From: Bacillota bacterium
GTDB lineage: Bacteria; Vulcanimicrobiota; JAMDEM01
Assembly (NCBI GenBank): GCA_023486985.1
Contig: JAMDEM010000070.1
Coordinates: 1 to 8,308, forward strand
Length of the DNA stretch: 8,308 bases
Direction of reading: 5' to 3'
Position numbers and translations under genes: made by a program. Below, piece by piece: positions 1-6,134 of this stretch (its first letter is position 1; every line of letters begins with the position of its first letter). The notes under the pieces were generated by a model. That model ran no database searches. It had not been told where the DNA came from and was given only the letters and a program-made list of their open reading frames with translations.

Positions 1-2308
1 GTATTCCTGTTAAGTCCTTCTCCTTTTCCGAAAGCTTTTTCTCAAGAGTTCTCGACTCTTCCTTAAGTTTTTCTATCGCCGAGGGAACCCCGGAAAATGC
101 TGTTTTAAGTGTTGATGATGCTGTCTTTAATGCAGATTCATATTCCCGGAATGTCCTGATAGCTGACATTCCGGTAACAGCTTCAATTCTTCTTAATCCG
201 GTTCCGATTGCGCTTTCACCCACAATTTTAAATGAGCCGATAGCGCCTGTATTTTTAACATGAGTGCCGCCGCAAAGTTCCTTTGAAAAGCCTTTTACTT
301 CCACCATTCTTACAACTTCTCCGTATTTATCCCCAAAGAAAGCTATTGCTCCTTTTTTAATGGCTTCATCCTGCTTCAGCTCGAAGGTCTTAACAGGAAT
401 ACTCTCTTGAATCTTTGCATTAACAAGAGCTTCAACTTTGTCAATTTCATTCTGTGTCATTGCCTGAAAATGAGAAAAATCAAATCTCAAACGGTCTGGC
501 GCAACAAGTGAACCCGACTGGGCTACATGACTGCCGAGAATATTCCTGAGAGCCGTCTGGAGGATATGTGTTGCAGTATGATGGCGCATTATTTCAAAGC
601 GCCGTTCCCTGTCAACTTCGGCAGTAATTTCCATCCCAGGCTCTACTCTGCCTTTTTCAACTTTGCAGTGATGTATATGAATATCCGAATGTCCTTTTTT
701 AGTGTTCAAAACTTTAATTAAAAGACCGCGAGCCTTTAGAGCACCTGTATCCCCCATCTGTCCGCCGCTTTCGGCATAAAACGGGGTTTTCTCAAGAATT
801 ATCTCGATTTCATCAACAACTGACGATTCCTGAAGGAAACTTCCTTCCTTGATTAAAGCAATAATTTTTGTTTTTTCTTTAATCTTCTTGTATCCTGTAA
901 ATTCAAAATTTGATACCCAATCGCCAAATGGAGTGCCAGAATATGTTGAGTTCAGTGTAAATCCTGTTTCTAGCGTCTTTGCATATCTAGCATTATGAAC
1001 CGCCTCAATCTTTAACGGCTGTCTTCCACTTCTGTTTTTCTGCTCATCTAAACACTTGTTGAATCCTTCCACATCAACAATATTTCCCTTCTCTTCGGCA
1101 AGCTCTCTTGTAAGCTCCATAGGGAAGCCGTAAGTGTCATAAAGCTTAAAAACATCTTCACCTTTTATTACCTTATCTCCGCTTTTTTTGACAGACGAAA
1201 TAATGCCTTCAAGAATTTCCGTGCCCTGGTCAAGGGTTCTTTCAAAACCTGTTTCCTCAGCAGAAATTATTTTCTTAATATAATCTCTTTTTTCTTTTAA
1301 TTCAGTATATATGTTTCCCATTACCTGAATCACCGGGTCAACGAGATTCTTAAATGAATCTGCCTGTAATCCAAGTCCCTTCCCAAACCGTACTGCCCTT
1401 CTTAAAATCCTTCTAAGCACATACCCTCTTCCTTCGTTTGAAGGAGTGATTCCGTCAGCCAGCATGAAAACCACGGCTCTTACATGGTCGGCTATCACTC
1501 TAAAAGCTGTTTCATCTTCTTTCTCATGCTTTCTGCCTGATAATTCTTCAAGCCTTCTCATAAAGGGTTCAAAAAGGTCAGTGTGATAAGGTGTGGGCTT
1601 ATTCTGCATTACCATTAAAAGTCTCTCAAAACCCAGGCCCGTGTCTATACATTTTTTGGGCAAGGGTTCAAATCCGCCTTTTTCATTTTTATTTAAGCCG
1701 GTAAAGACCAGGTTCCATATTTCCAGGAAACGGTCGCAGTCGCATCCAGGCTTGCAGTCAGGTTTGCCGCAGCCAAGCTCTTCACCAAGGTCGTAGCAAA
1801 GTTCTGAATCAGGACCGCATGGACCGGTAGGACCTACAGGACCCCAGAAATTATCAGAAAGTCTTACAATTTTTTCAGCCGGAATGCCGACTTTTTCGTT
1901 CCATATTTTATGCGCTTCGTCATCATCGGTATGAATCGTTATCCAGAGCCGTTCTTTGTCAAGTTTCATCACTTCTGTAAGATATTCCCATGCCCAGGTA
2001 ATTGCTCCCTCTTTGAAATAATCCCCAAAGGAAAAATTTCCCAGCATTTCAAAAAAAGTATGATGCCTGATAGTTCTTCCTACATGCTCAATATCATCAG
2101 CCCGGACGCACTTCTGGCAGGTTGCAATCCTTGGTGACGGTGGTTTTTCATCACCCTTAAAATACGGCTTGAGCGGCGCCATACCGGCGCCGATTATTAA
2201 AAGCGTAGGATCATTTAGAGGTATCAATGAATAACTTGGAAGTACAAGATGCTCTTTGCTCCTGAAAAATGACAGAAAACTTTCCCTTAATTCAACACTG
2301 CTCCACAT
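1..2308 (-). CDS. alaS: Alanyl-tRNA synthetase (3' end cut by window edge)
   Basis: Cytoplasmic enzyme that charges tRNA-Ala with alanine and hydrolyses mischarged Ser/Gly-tRNA-Ala. About 769 codons are visible and read without frameshift from ATG 2308; a full-length enzyme is usually about 870-890 residues, so only part of the C-terminal C-Ala domain is missing. The class II motif 2 (RHHTFFEMLGNFSFGDYF) is at residues 81-98. A cysteine-rich stretch ending CDCDRFLEIWN follows. A motif 3-like CIDTGLGFER precedes the tRNA-recognition region. The editing-site zinc ligands are all present: HTATH (His577, His581) and CGGTH (Cys679, His683), at a constant offset from the E. coli residues. The Shine-Dalgarno is weak (AAAGAG). 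The gene is last in the minus-strand block, 121 bp after sigB, with a hairpin/T-run in the gap. Identity is certain from the motifs; the lineage is not. Confidence 0.98.
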   Translation of the reverse strand, partial: MWSSVELRESFLSFFRSKEHLVLPSYSLIPLNDPTLLIIGAGMAPLKPYFKGDEKPPSPRIATCQKCVRADDIEHVGRTIRHHTFFEMLGNFSFGDYFKEGAITWAWEYLTEVMKLDKERLWITIHTDDDEAHKIWNEKVGIPAEKIVRLSDNFWGPVGPTGPCGPDSELCYDLGEELGCGKPDCKPGCDCDRFLEIWNLVFTGLNKNEKGGFEPLPKKCIDTGLGFERLLMVMQNKPTPYHTDLFEPFMRRLEELSGRKHEKEDETAFRVIADHVRAVVFMLADGITPSNEGRGYVLRRILRRAVRFGKGLGLQADSFKNLVDPVIQVMGNIYTELKEKRDYIKKIISAEETGFERTLDQGTEILEGIISSVKKSGDKVIKGEDVFKLYDTYGFPMELTRELAEEKGNIVDVEGFNKCLDEQKNRSGRQPLKIEAVHNARYAKTLETGFTLNSTYSGTPFGDWVSNFEFTGYKKIKEKTKIIALIKEGSFLQESSVVDEIEIILEKTPFYAESGGQMGDTGALKARGLLIKVLNTKKGHSDIHIHHCKVEKGRVEPGMEITAEVDRERRFEIMRHHTATHILQTALRNILGSHVAQSGSLVAPDRLRFDFSHFQAMTQNEIDKVEALVNAKIQESIPVKTFELKQDEAIKKGAIAFFGDKYGEVVRMVEVKGFSKELCGGTHVKNTGAIGSFKIVGESAIGTGLRRIEAVTGMSAIRTFREYESALKTASSTLKTAFSGVPSAIEKLKEESRTLEKKLSEKEKDLTGI

Positions 2309-2326
2309 AAAAATCTCTTTCTATAT

Positions 2327-2356
2327 AAAAATATAGCAGCCTCAAGTTCTGCTATA
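2327..2356 (-). terminator. Hairpin plus T-run between sigB and alaS (terminator or attenuator)
   Basis: On the minus strand TATAGCAG, a 9-nt loop and CTGCTATA form a perfect 8-bp stem (2356-2332), followed at once by a run of T (2331-2327). This is the layout of a Rho-independent terminator, though the stem is AT-rich. It would end the rsbV-rsbW-sigB transcript. Only 18 nt separate the T-run from the alaS start, too few for a separate alaS promoter downstream. Either alaS is transcribed from upstream through it (attenuation) or it is a leaky terminator. No T-box features are visible in the short leader. Confidence 0.45.
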
Positions 2357-2429
2357 GGTTTAATTCTATCAATTGAGAAATTTTTCCTTTTCCAAGCAGG
2401 AGAGAAAACATAAGGCAAGTGGAATTTGA

Positions 2430-3218
2430 TTAAACGGTTCGTAATTCTGAGAGGAAGCTTTGCAGTTTTTCAAGAGCTTTTCGCTGAAGTCTTGAAACAT
2501 GCATCTGGGAAATTTTGAGGTTTCTGGCTATCTCTCTCTGTGAGAGGTTTTCATAAAATCTGAGATATATTACAAGCTGCTCTCTTTTATTAAGCCTTAA
2601 GAAAGCTTTTTCCAGTATCAATTGGTTTTCAAGATTCTCAAGGCTGAAGTCTAACTGTCCAAGGTAATCCAGAAGGTTGGAAACTTTTTTGTCATCTGTC
2701 TCCATTTCCGAATTCAGGGAAAGCAGGTTATATGCCTGTCCAAGTTCCTGGGCTTCAAGAATCTCTTCGTCAGTTACATTCATTTGCAGGGCAAGTTCAG
2801 AGATAGTAGGCGACCGGTTTAATTTTGCCACCAGCTCTTCCATAACTTTATTAATGGCGACATGCAGTTCCTGAAGTTTCCTTGGAGCTTTAAAAGCCCA
2901 TCTTTTGTCGCGGAAATATCTCTTTATTTCTCCCACAATCGTTGGCGTGGCATAAGTAGAAAATTCCGCACCTTTAGCATAGTCGAATCTTTCCACTGCC
3001 TTAATCAAGCCGATTGAACCCACTTGAATTAAATCATCCAGAGATTCGCCTCTATTTGCAAACTTATAAGCAAGGTATCTCACAAGATTCATGTGAATCA
3101 ATACCAGCTCGTCTCTGGATGCAGGGTCATGGTCTCTCTGATATTTTAAGAAGAGGCCTCTTATTTTTTCCTTATCCCAGGCATTTATTCCATTACGGGT
3201 GGCTGCTTTGCCGTTCAA
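2430..3218 (-). CDS. sigB: RNA polymerase sigma factor, SigB/SigF/SigG type
   Basis: Group 3 sigma factor that directs RNA polymerase to general-stress promoters. Region 2 spans roughly residues 45-105 (DDLIQVGSIGLIKAVERFD, then FSTYATPTIVGEIKRYFRDK). Region 3 is at about 110-160. Region 4 is at about 205-255, with the helix-turn-helix LSQREIARNLKISQMHVSRL; the ISQMHVSRLQRKA stretch is shared with Bacillus SigB. I chose the TTG start at 3218 (262 aa, the length of B. subtilis SigB) because AAGGTGA lies 5 nt upstream. The frame can also open at GTG 3227, but that start has no ribosome binding site and its GTG forms part of the proposed one. The gene overlaps the end of rsbW by 26 bp, so the two are translationally coupled. 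SpoIIAC (SigF) is the alternative; the RsbW-like partner favours SigB. Confidence 0.95.
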   Translation of the reverse strand: MNGKAATRNGINAWDKEKIRGLFLKYQRDHDPASRDELVLIHMNLVRYLAYKFANRGESLDDLIQVGSIGLIKAVERFDYAKGAEFSTYATPTIVGEIKRYFRDKRWAFKAPRKLQELHVAINKVMEELVAKLNRSPTISELALQMNVTDEEILEAQELGQAYNLLSLNSEMETDDKKVSNLLDYLGQLDFSLENLENQLILEKAFLRLNKREQLVIYLRFYENLSQREIARNLKISQMHVSRLQRKALEKLQSFLSELRTV

Positions 3219-3639
3219 TTGTTTCACCTTTGGTAAGTTTTTTCACCATGCGGATAAAAAGTCCGCCGTGAGGCTCAATTCTATGTTCAACGCTGTCCAT
3301 AAGCGTCTCTATCAGAAAGAGTCCCATTTTTTCATCATTCTCAGAAGATTCCGGTAAGACTTTTTCCTTATACTTGTCAGTACCCTTGCCGCTGTCTTTT
3401 ACGGTAATTATTATCATGTCGGCTTTAACTTCACAGTCAACAAGGATGTCATCTATGTATTTCGCATGGTGAATAGCACTGTTGCATGCCTCTGCCACGG
3501 CAAGTTTCAAATCTTCAGTATCTTCATAACTGAATCTTAACCTGTTTGCAATACCAGATATTGCAAGGCGCACGATACCAACATATTCTGGTTTGCTGGG
3601 TATCCTCAAAAATACCTTATTGCCGGCTAAGGCATCCAT
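3193..3639 (-). CDS. rsbW: Serine-protein kinase / anti-sigma-B factor RsbW
   Basis: GHKL-fold kinase (148 aa) that sequesters SigB and phosphorylates the antagonist RsbV. The ATP-binding boxes are visible: the N box EDLKLAVAEACNSAIHHA with Glu50 and Asn53, the G1 box VKDSGKG (Asp82, Gly84, Gly86), and a second glycine box around MGLFLIETLMD (105-115). The N-terminal PSKPEYVGIVRLAISGIANR and the MGLFLIETLMD stretch are much closer to RsbW than to SpoIIAB. The protein is slightly shorter than B. subtilis RsbW (160 aa). ATG 3639 has GAGGAG 9 nt upstream, and the gene starts 14 bp after the rsbV stop codon. Its 3' end overlaps sigB. The order rsbV-rsbW-sigB is that of the canonical operon. Confidence 0.95.
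   Translation of the reverse strand: MDALAGNKVFLRIPSKPEYVGIVRLAISGIANRLRFSYEDTEDLKLAVAEACNSAIHHAKYIDDILVDCEVKADMIIITVKDSGKGTDKYKEKVLPESSENDEKMGLFLIETLMDSVEHRIEPHGGLFIRMVKKLTKGETIERQSSHP
3224..3230 (-). promoter_or_regulatory. Ribosome binding site setting the TTG start of sigB
   Basis: AAGGTGA on the minus strand pairs with the anti-Shine-Dalgarno end of 16S rRNA and lies 5 nt before TTG 3218. It covers the in-frame GTG at 3227, which is therefore an unlikely start. The site lies inside the 3' end of rsbW, as expected for coupled translation of a sigma factor with its anti-sigma factor. Confidence 0.5.
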
Positions 3640-3653
3640 TCAGCAGCACTCCT

Positions 3654-3998
3654 CTATGCCAAACTCTTCAAAGATTCTTCTTCATTCTTATAAATTCCGA
3701 AAATTTTCACCAGCCCGGTAATATTAAATATCTTTTTGATCTGCGGATTGGTGCATATTAAGCTGATGCTGCCGTTATGTTCCCTGACTTTTTTCAAAGC
3801 CCCGATTAAAACCCCAAGGCCCGTACTGTCAATGTATCGTACTCCTTCAAGGTTAATAATCAAAGTATAGTTACCCTTTTCAATCAGCTCATTTATTGCT
3901 TCTTTCACCTTAGGAGACGAATATACATCAATTTCACCTTGCACTTCCACAGCATGAGCTTTGTCTTTAATAGGCTTTGTAGCGACCTTGATATCCAC
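3654..3998 (-). CDS. rsbV: Anti-sigma factor antagonist RsbV (STAS domain)
   Basis: STAS-domain protein (114 aa) that binds RsbW when unphosphorylated and so releases SigB. The hallmark YIDSTGLGVLIG carries the phospho-acceptor serine, residue 58 from the chosen start. The β-strand patterns VEVQGEIDVYSS and TLIINLEGVRYIDS are typical of the family. I chose GTG 3998 because AAAGGAGG lies exactly 7 nt upstream. The in-frame ATG at 4004 is only 1 nt from that site, too close. SpoIIAA is the alternative, but the neighbouring kinase resembles RsbW. It is the first gene of the rsbV-rsbW-sigB triad. The 231-bp upstream gap holds a 65-bp tandem duplication and no clear promoter, so read-through from the ytxH promoter is plausible. 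Confidence 0.93.
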   Translation of the reverse strand: MDIKVATKPIKDKAHAVEVQGEIDVYSSPKVKEAINELIEKGNYTLIINLEGVRYIDSTGLGVLIGALKKVREHNGSISLICTNPQIKKIFNITGLVKIFGIYKNEEESLKSLA

Positions 3999-4005
3999 TA
4001 GCATT

Positions 4006-4013
4006 CCTCCTTT
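4006..4013 (-). promoter_or_regulatory. Ribosome binding site setting the GTG start of rsbV
   Basis: AAAGGAGG is a near-perfect Shine-Dalgarno 7 nt before GTG 3998 and only 1 nt before ATG 4004. This spacing decides for the GTG start. Confidence 0.7.
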
Positions 4014-4030
4014 TGCATTTAAACAGGGTT

Positions 4031-4160
4031 AAATAAGCAGAGCTTGTTTTCTCCCGTTATTTCATGGGCGTGCGCCTGAGATTTTAATAGCTCGAAAATA
4101 AGCAAAGCTTGTTTTCTCCCGTTATTTCATGGGCGTGCGCCTGAGATTTTAATAGCTCGA
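4031..4160. repeat. 65-bp tandem duplication upstream of rsbV
   Basis: Two head-to-tail copies, 4031-4095 and 4096-4160, differ at one base (G4040 versus A4105), and a few more bases of the unit (AAATAA) follow at 4161-4166. Each unit contains a hairpin-forming element: on the plus strand at the junction, GAAAATAAGC, a 3-nt loop, then GCTTGTTTTC (4094-4116, one G-T pair). Each also contains a GC-rich GGCG-TG-CGCC core. I see no open reading frame with a start site in it and no clear promoter. It fills most of the gap between the ytxH-type gene and rsbV, and so lies in the leader of the sigma-B operon if transcription enters from upstream. Confidence 0.95.
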
Positions 4161-4235
4161 AAATAAAATAAATATAAGAAAAAAGTTATCTTTCTTCCTT
4201 AAACTTCGTCGAAAAACTTCATCAAAAAATTACAC

Positions 4236-4514
4236 TTATTCGATGGCTTCCTTTTTTCCACGAGAGATTGCCTTAAGGAACTCCTCTTTTTTCTCCTGAA
4301 TTACGGCTTTACCTTTCTCCATCCATTCATCGGCATCTTCCCTGAAATCAGAAGCAAGCTCCTTTGCTTTTTCCCTTACTTCAAGTGCCTTGTCTTTCAA
4401 TATTTCTCGGGTCTCTTCACCTGAATGAGGCGCAAGGAGCACTGCTATGGCAGCGCCTAAAAGAGTTCCCATTAATAATCCCAGGACAAATCCCAATCCC
4501 TTTCCTTCTTCCAT
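4236..4514 (-). CDS. YtxH-domain small membrane protein
   Basis: A 92-residue protein. An N-terminal glycine/alanine-rich membrane segment (GFVLGLLMGTLLGAAIAVLLAP, about residues 7-28, written here in two halves GFVLGLLMGTL and LGAAIAVLLAP) is followed by SGEETREILKDKA. Then comes a long, highly charged Lys/Glu-rich helix, probably coiled coil, to the end. This is the YtxH/gas-vesicle-like domain pattern. ATG 4514 is chosen because AAGGAGGTGA ends 5 nt upstream; an in-frame GTG at 4523 is part of that site. In B. subtilis ytxH belongs to stress-controlled genes. Here a near-consensus sigma-B promoter precedes the gene and the sigma-B operon follows it, which supports a stress role by context. 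Its molecular function is not known. Confidence 0.85.
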   Translation of the reverse strand: MEEGKGLGFVLGLLMGTLLGAAIAVLLAPHSGEETREILKDKALEVREKAKELASDFREDADEWMEKGKAVIQEKKEEFLKAISRGKKEAIE

Positions 4515-4519
4515 GTATT

Positions 4520-4529
4520 TCACCTCCTT
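4520..4529 (-). promoter_or_regulatory. Ribosome binding site setting the ATG start of the ytxH-type gene
   Basis: AAGGAGGTGA is a full-length Shine-Dalgarno ending 5 nt before ATG 4514. The upstream in-frame GTG (4523-4521) lies inside it and cannot be the start. Confidence 0.8.
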
Positions 4530-4533
4530 CCGG

Positions 4534-4547
4534 TAATTCTAGAATTA
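4534..4547. repeat. 14-bp perfect palindrome in the ytxH leader
   Basis: TAATTCTAGAATTA is its own reverse complement and sits just upstream of the ribosome binding site of the ytxH-type gene. It could be an operator or a small RNA hairpin. At this AT content it could also be chance. Confidence 0.5.
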
Positions 4548-4608
4548 TATTCTTCTCATGATATTTTTTCCCTTTTTTAGCGAATTTTTTTATCATGTAG
4601 TTTTTATT

Positions 4609-4634
4609 ATATCCATTTTCCGTTAAAGTTAAAC
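4609..4634 (-). promoter_or_regulatory. Sigma-B-type promoter of the ytxH-type gene
   Basis: On the minus strand the -35 GTTTAA (4634-4629), a 14-bp spacer and the -10 GGATAT (4614-4609) match the Bacillus sigma-B consensus GTTTAA-N12-15-GGGTAT at 11 of 12 positions. The -35 begins directly after the mgsA stop codon. The predicted leader is roughly 85-90 nt. Because rsbV-rsbW-sigB follow in the same direction without a convincing terminator, this may be the autoregulatory promoter of the whole block. An overlapping TATAAT (4612-4607) leaves a housekeeping reading possible, but its -35 would be poor. Confidence 0.6.
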
Positions 4635-5960
4635 TTACGTATAATTTTTATTAGGCCAGCGTTTTTTTAAACGCTCTTTGATTTTAGCTTCATGACCTTC
4701 ATCGCCCGGCTTGTAATAAACTTCATGTATCAGGTTGTCGGGAAGGTACTGCTGGAAGACAAAGTGGCCCGTGAAGTCATGGGCATATTTATACTCCTTC
4801 CCATAGCCTAAATCCTCAGCTCCCTTGAAAGCCGGATTTCTAAGGTGAAGGGGCACAGGCTGAATTGATTTTTCGAGAACGTCCTTAAGTGCTTTTTCAA
4901 TACCCAGGTAAGCGGCATTGGATTTTGGCGCAGAAGCAATATATGAAGCTGCCTGAGCCAGGGGAATTCTGCCTTCCGGCATTCCCACAAATTGCACTGT
5001 CTGAAACGCGGCAACAGCCAGTAAAACGGCAAAAGGGTCAGCGTTGCCTACATCTTCGCTTGCTGCGATAACCATCCGCCTTGCGATAAACAAAGGATCT
5101 TCCCCCGCCTCAATCATTCTCGCCATCCAGTAAAGAGCTGCGTCCGGGTCGCCGCCTCTCAAACTTTTTATGAAGGCGGAAATTGTGTCGTAGTGGTAAT
5201 CAGCCTGACGGTCATAAAGGACAGCTTTTTTCTGGAGGGCATCAAGAGCGGCATCCATGTTAATAATTTTCCAGCCCTCTTCTTCTTTTAGCTTTAATTT
5301 CCCGGCAAGCTCCAGGGTGTTTAAAATAAACCTTGCATCACCGCCGGAAGCCGATATTATAAACTCCAGAGCATCTTCTTCGATCTTTATCTTTTCTCTG
5401 CCCATACCTCTTTCTTTATTTTCCAAAGCTCTTTGAGCGATAACTTTTAAATGTTCATCTGTTAACTGTTTTAATTGATAAATTCTCATCCTTGAAGCAA
5501 GAGGTGAAATTACTTCAAAATACGGGTTTTCAGTAGTGGCGCCGATAAGAATGATTGTGCCGTTTTCCACATGTGGAAGGAAAGCATCCTGCTGGGCTTT
5601 ATTAAACCTGTGGATCTCGTCAATAAAAATTATGGTTTTCCGGCCATAAGCTTTAAGCCTTGCCGCTGCTTCTTTTATCACCTGTTTAACTTCAGCAATG
5701 CCGGATGTAACCGCGCTGAATTCGGCGGTGCTAGATTCTGTTCTTGTGGAAATTATCCTGGCAAGAGTGGTTTTGCCGCATCCCGGAGGGCCCCATAAGA
5801 TAAATGAAAATAAGTTATCATCTTCAATGGCTTTTCTAAGAAGCCTGCCCTCACCAAGAATATCTTCCTGGCCCAGGAATTCATCAAGACCGCGGGGACG
5901 CATCCGGTCAGCAAGAGGAGCATATTCTTCTGGTTTTTGAATTGGAGATTTTCGCGGCAT
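4635..5960 (-). CDS. rarA: Replication-associated recombination protein A, AAA+ ATPase
   Basis: Also called MgsA (YrvN in Bacillus). A cytoplasmic AAA+ ATPase of the clamp-loader/RuvB group that acts at stalled replication forks and single-stranded gaps. The 441 residues match the family length. Walker A GPPGCGKT is at 57-64 and Walker B IFIDEIH at 111-117, followed by RFNKAQQDAFLPHVE. Sensor 1 is GATTENPYFEV at 140-150 and sensor 2 is GGDAR at 206-210. The C-terminal tetramerisation half carries SLRGGDPDAALYWMARMIEAG and the family-typical LHLRN motif. ATG 5960 has AAAGGAAG about 10 nt upstream. The gene is divergent from the first FecR gene across a 174-bp gap, and its stop codon abuts the sigma-B promoter of the next gene. 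No clear promoter for it is visible in the gap. Confidence 0.97.
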   Translation of the reverse strand: MPRKSPIQKPEEYAPLADRMRPRGLDEFLGQEDILGEGRLLRKAIEDDNLFSFILWGPPGCGKTTLARIISTRTESSTAEFSAVTSGIAEVKQVIKEAAARLKAYGRKTIIFIDEIHRFNKAQQDAFLPHVENGTIILIGATTENPYFEVISPLASRMRIYQLKQLTDEHLKVIAQRALENKERGMGREKIKIEEDALEFIISASGGDARFILNTLELAGKLKLKEEEGWKIINMDAALDALQKKAVLYDRQADYHYDTISAFIKSLRGGDPDAALYWMARMIEAGEDPLFIARRMVIAASEDVGNADPFAVLLAVAAFQTVQFVGMPEGRIPLAQAASYIASAPKSNAAYLGIEKALKDVLEKSIQPVPLHLRNPAFKGAEDLGYGKEYKYAHDFTGHFVFQQYLPDNLIHEVYYKPGDEGHEAKIKERLKKRWPNKNYT

Positions 5961-6035
5961 GAACTCAGCACTTCCTTTGATAAAAATTTTCCACAGTTTC
6001 TTTGAAATCCCTGCTGATACCTTCTTAGCTTTAGG

Positions 6036-6045
6036 GACTTAAGTC
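6036..6045. repeat. 10-bp palindrome in the divergent mgsA/FecR promoter region
   Basis: GACTTAAGTC is a perfect palindrome 10 bp upstream of the proposed sigma-B -35 element of the first FecR gene. ACTTAA recurs at 6046-6051, so half-sites are spaced 9 bp apart. It could be an operator acting on either divergent gene; function unknown. Confidence 0.4.
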
Positions 6046-6055
6046 ACTTAAAATA

Positions 6056-6080
6056 GTTTAATATAACCTGAGAAGGGAAA
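6056..6080 (+). promoter_or_regulatory. Sigma-B-type promoter of the first FecR gene
   Basis: GTTTAA (6056-6061), a 13-bp spacer and GGGAAA (6075-6080) fit the sigma-B pattern GTTTWW-N12-15-GGGWAW. A transcript would start near 6087, about 48 nt before the chosen ATG. I see no better housekeeping promoter in the gap from 5961 to 6134. Confidence 0.5.
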
Positions 6081-6134
6081 ATATCTTATAGGAAGAATAT
6101 GTGCCAACATTCTTCAAATAGGAGAGTGAAAAGA

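Noticed and set aside
1..2308. Frameshift or decay in alaS
   Set aside because: Translation from 2308 to the edge is continuous and all catalytic and editing motifs are intact; the missing end is due only to the window boundary.
2309..2429. T-box riboswitch before alaS
   Set aside because: The gap is only 121 bp and shows only one short stem; the characteristic T-box sequence and specifier stem are absent.
2430..3998. Sporulation operon spoIIAA-spoIIAB-sigF
   Set aside because: Gene order is the same, but the kinase N terminus and its glycine-box region match RsbW much better than SpoIIAB. Not excluded by a formal comparison.
4019..4024. GTTTAA on the minus strand before rsbV as a sigma-B -35
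   Set aside because: It lies only a few bases from the ribosome binding site and leaves no room for a -10 element before the start codon.
4031..4166. CRISPR-like array
   Set aside because: There are only two units, they are directly adjacent with no spacers, and no cas genes are present.
4544..4549. TATAAT on the minus strand close to the ytxH start as a second promoter
   Set aside because: No -35 element is found 16-18 bp upstream (the place holds GGGAAA), and it overlaps the palindrome, which explains the AT-rich match.
6099..6134. Upstream ATG start for FecR copy 1
   Set aside because: Its purine-rich stretch is only 3 nt away, it would begin about 12 nt after the predicted transcript start, and it adds residues without counterpart in copy 2.
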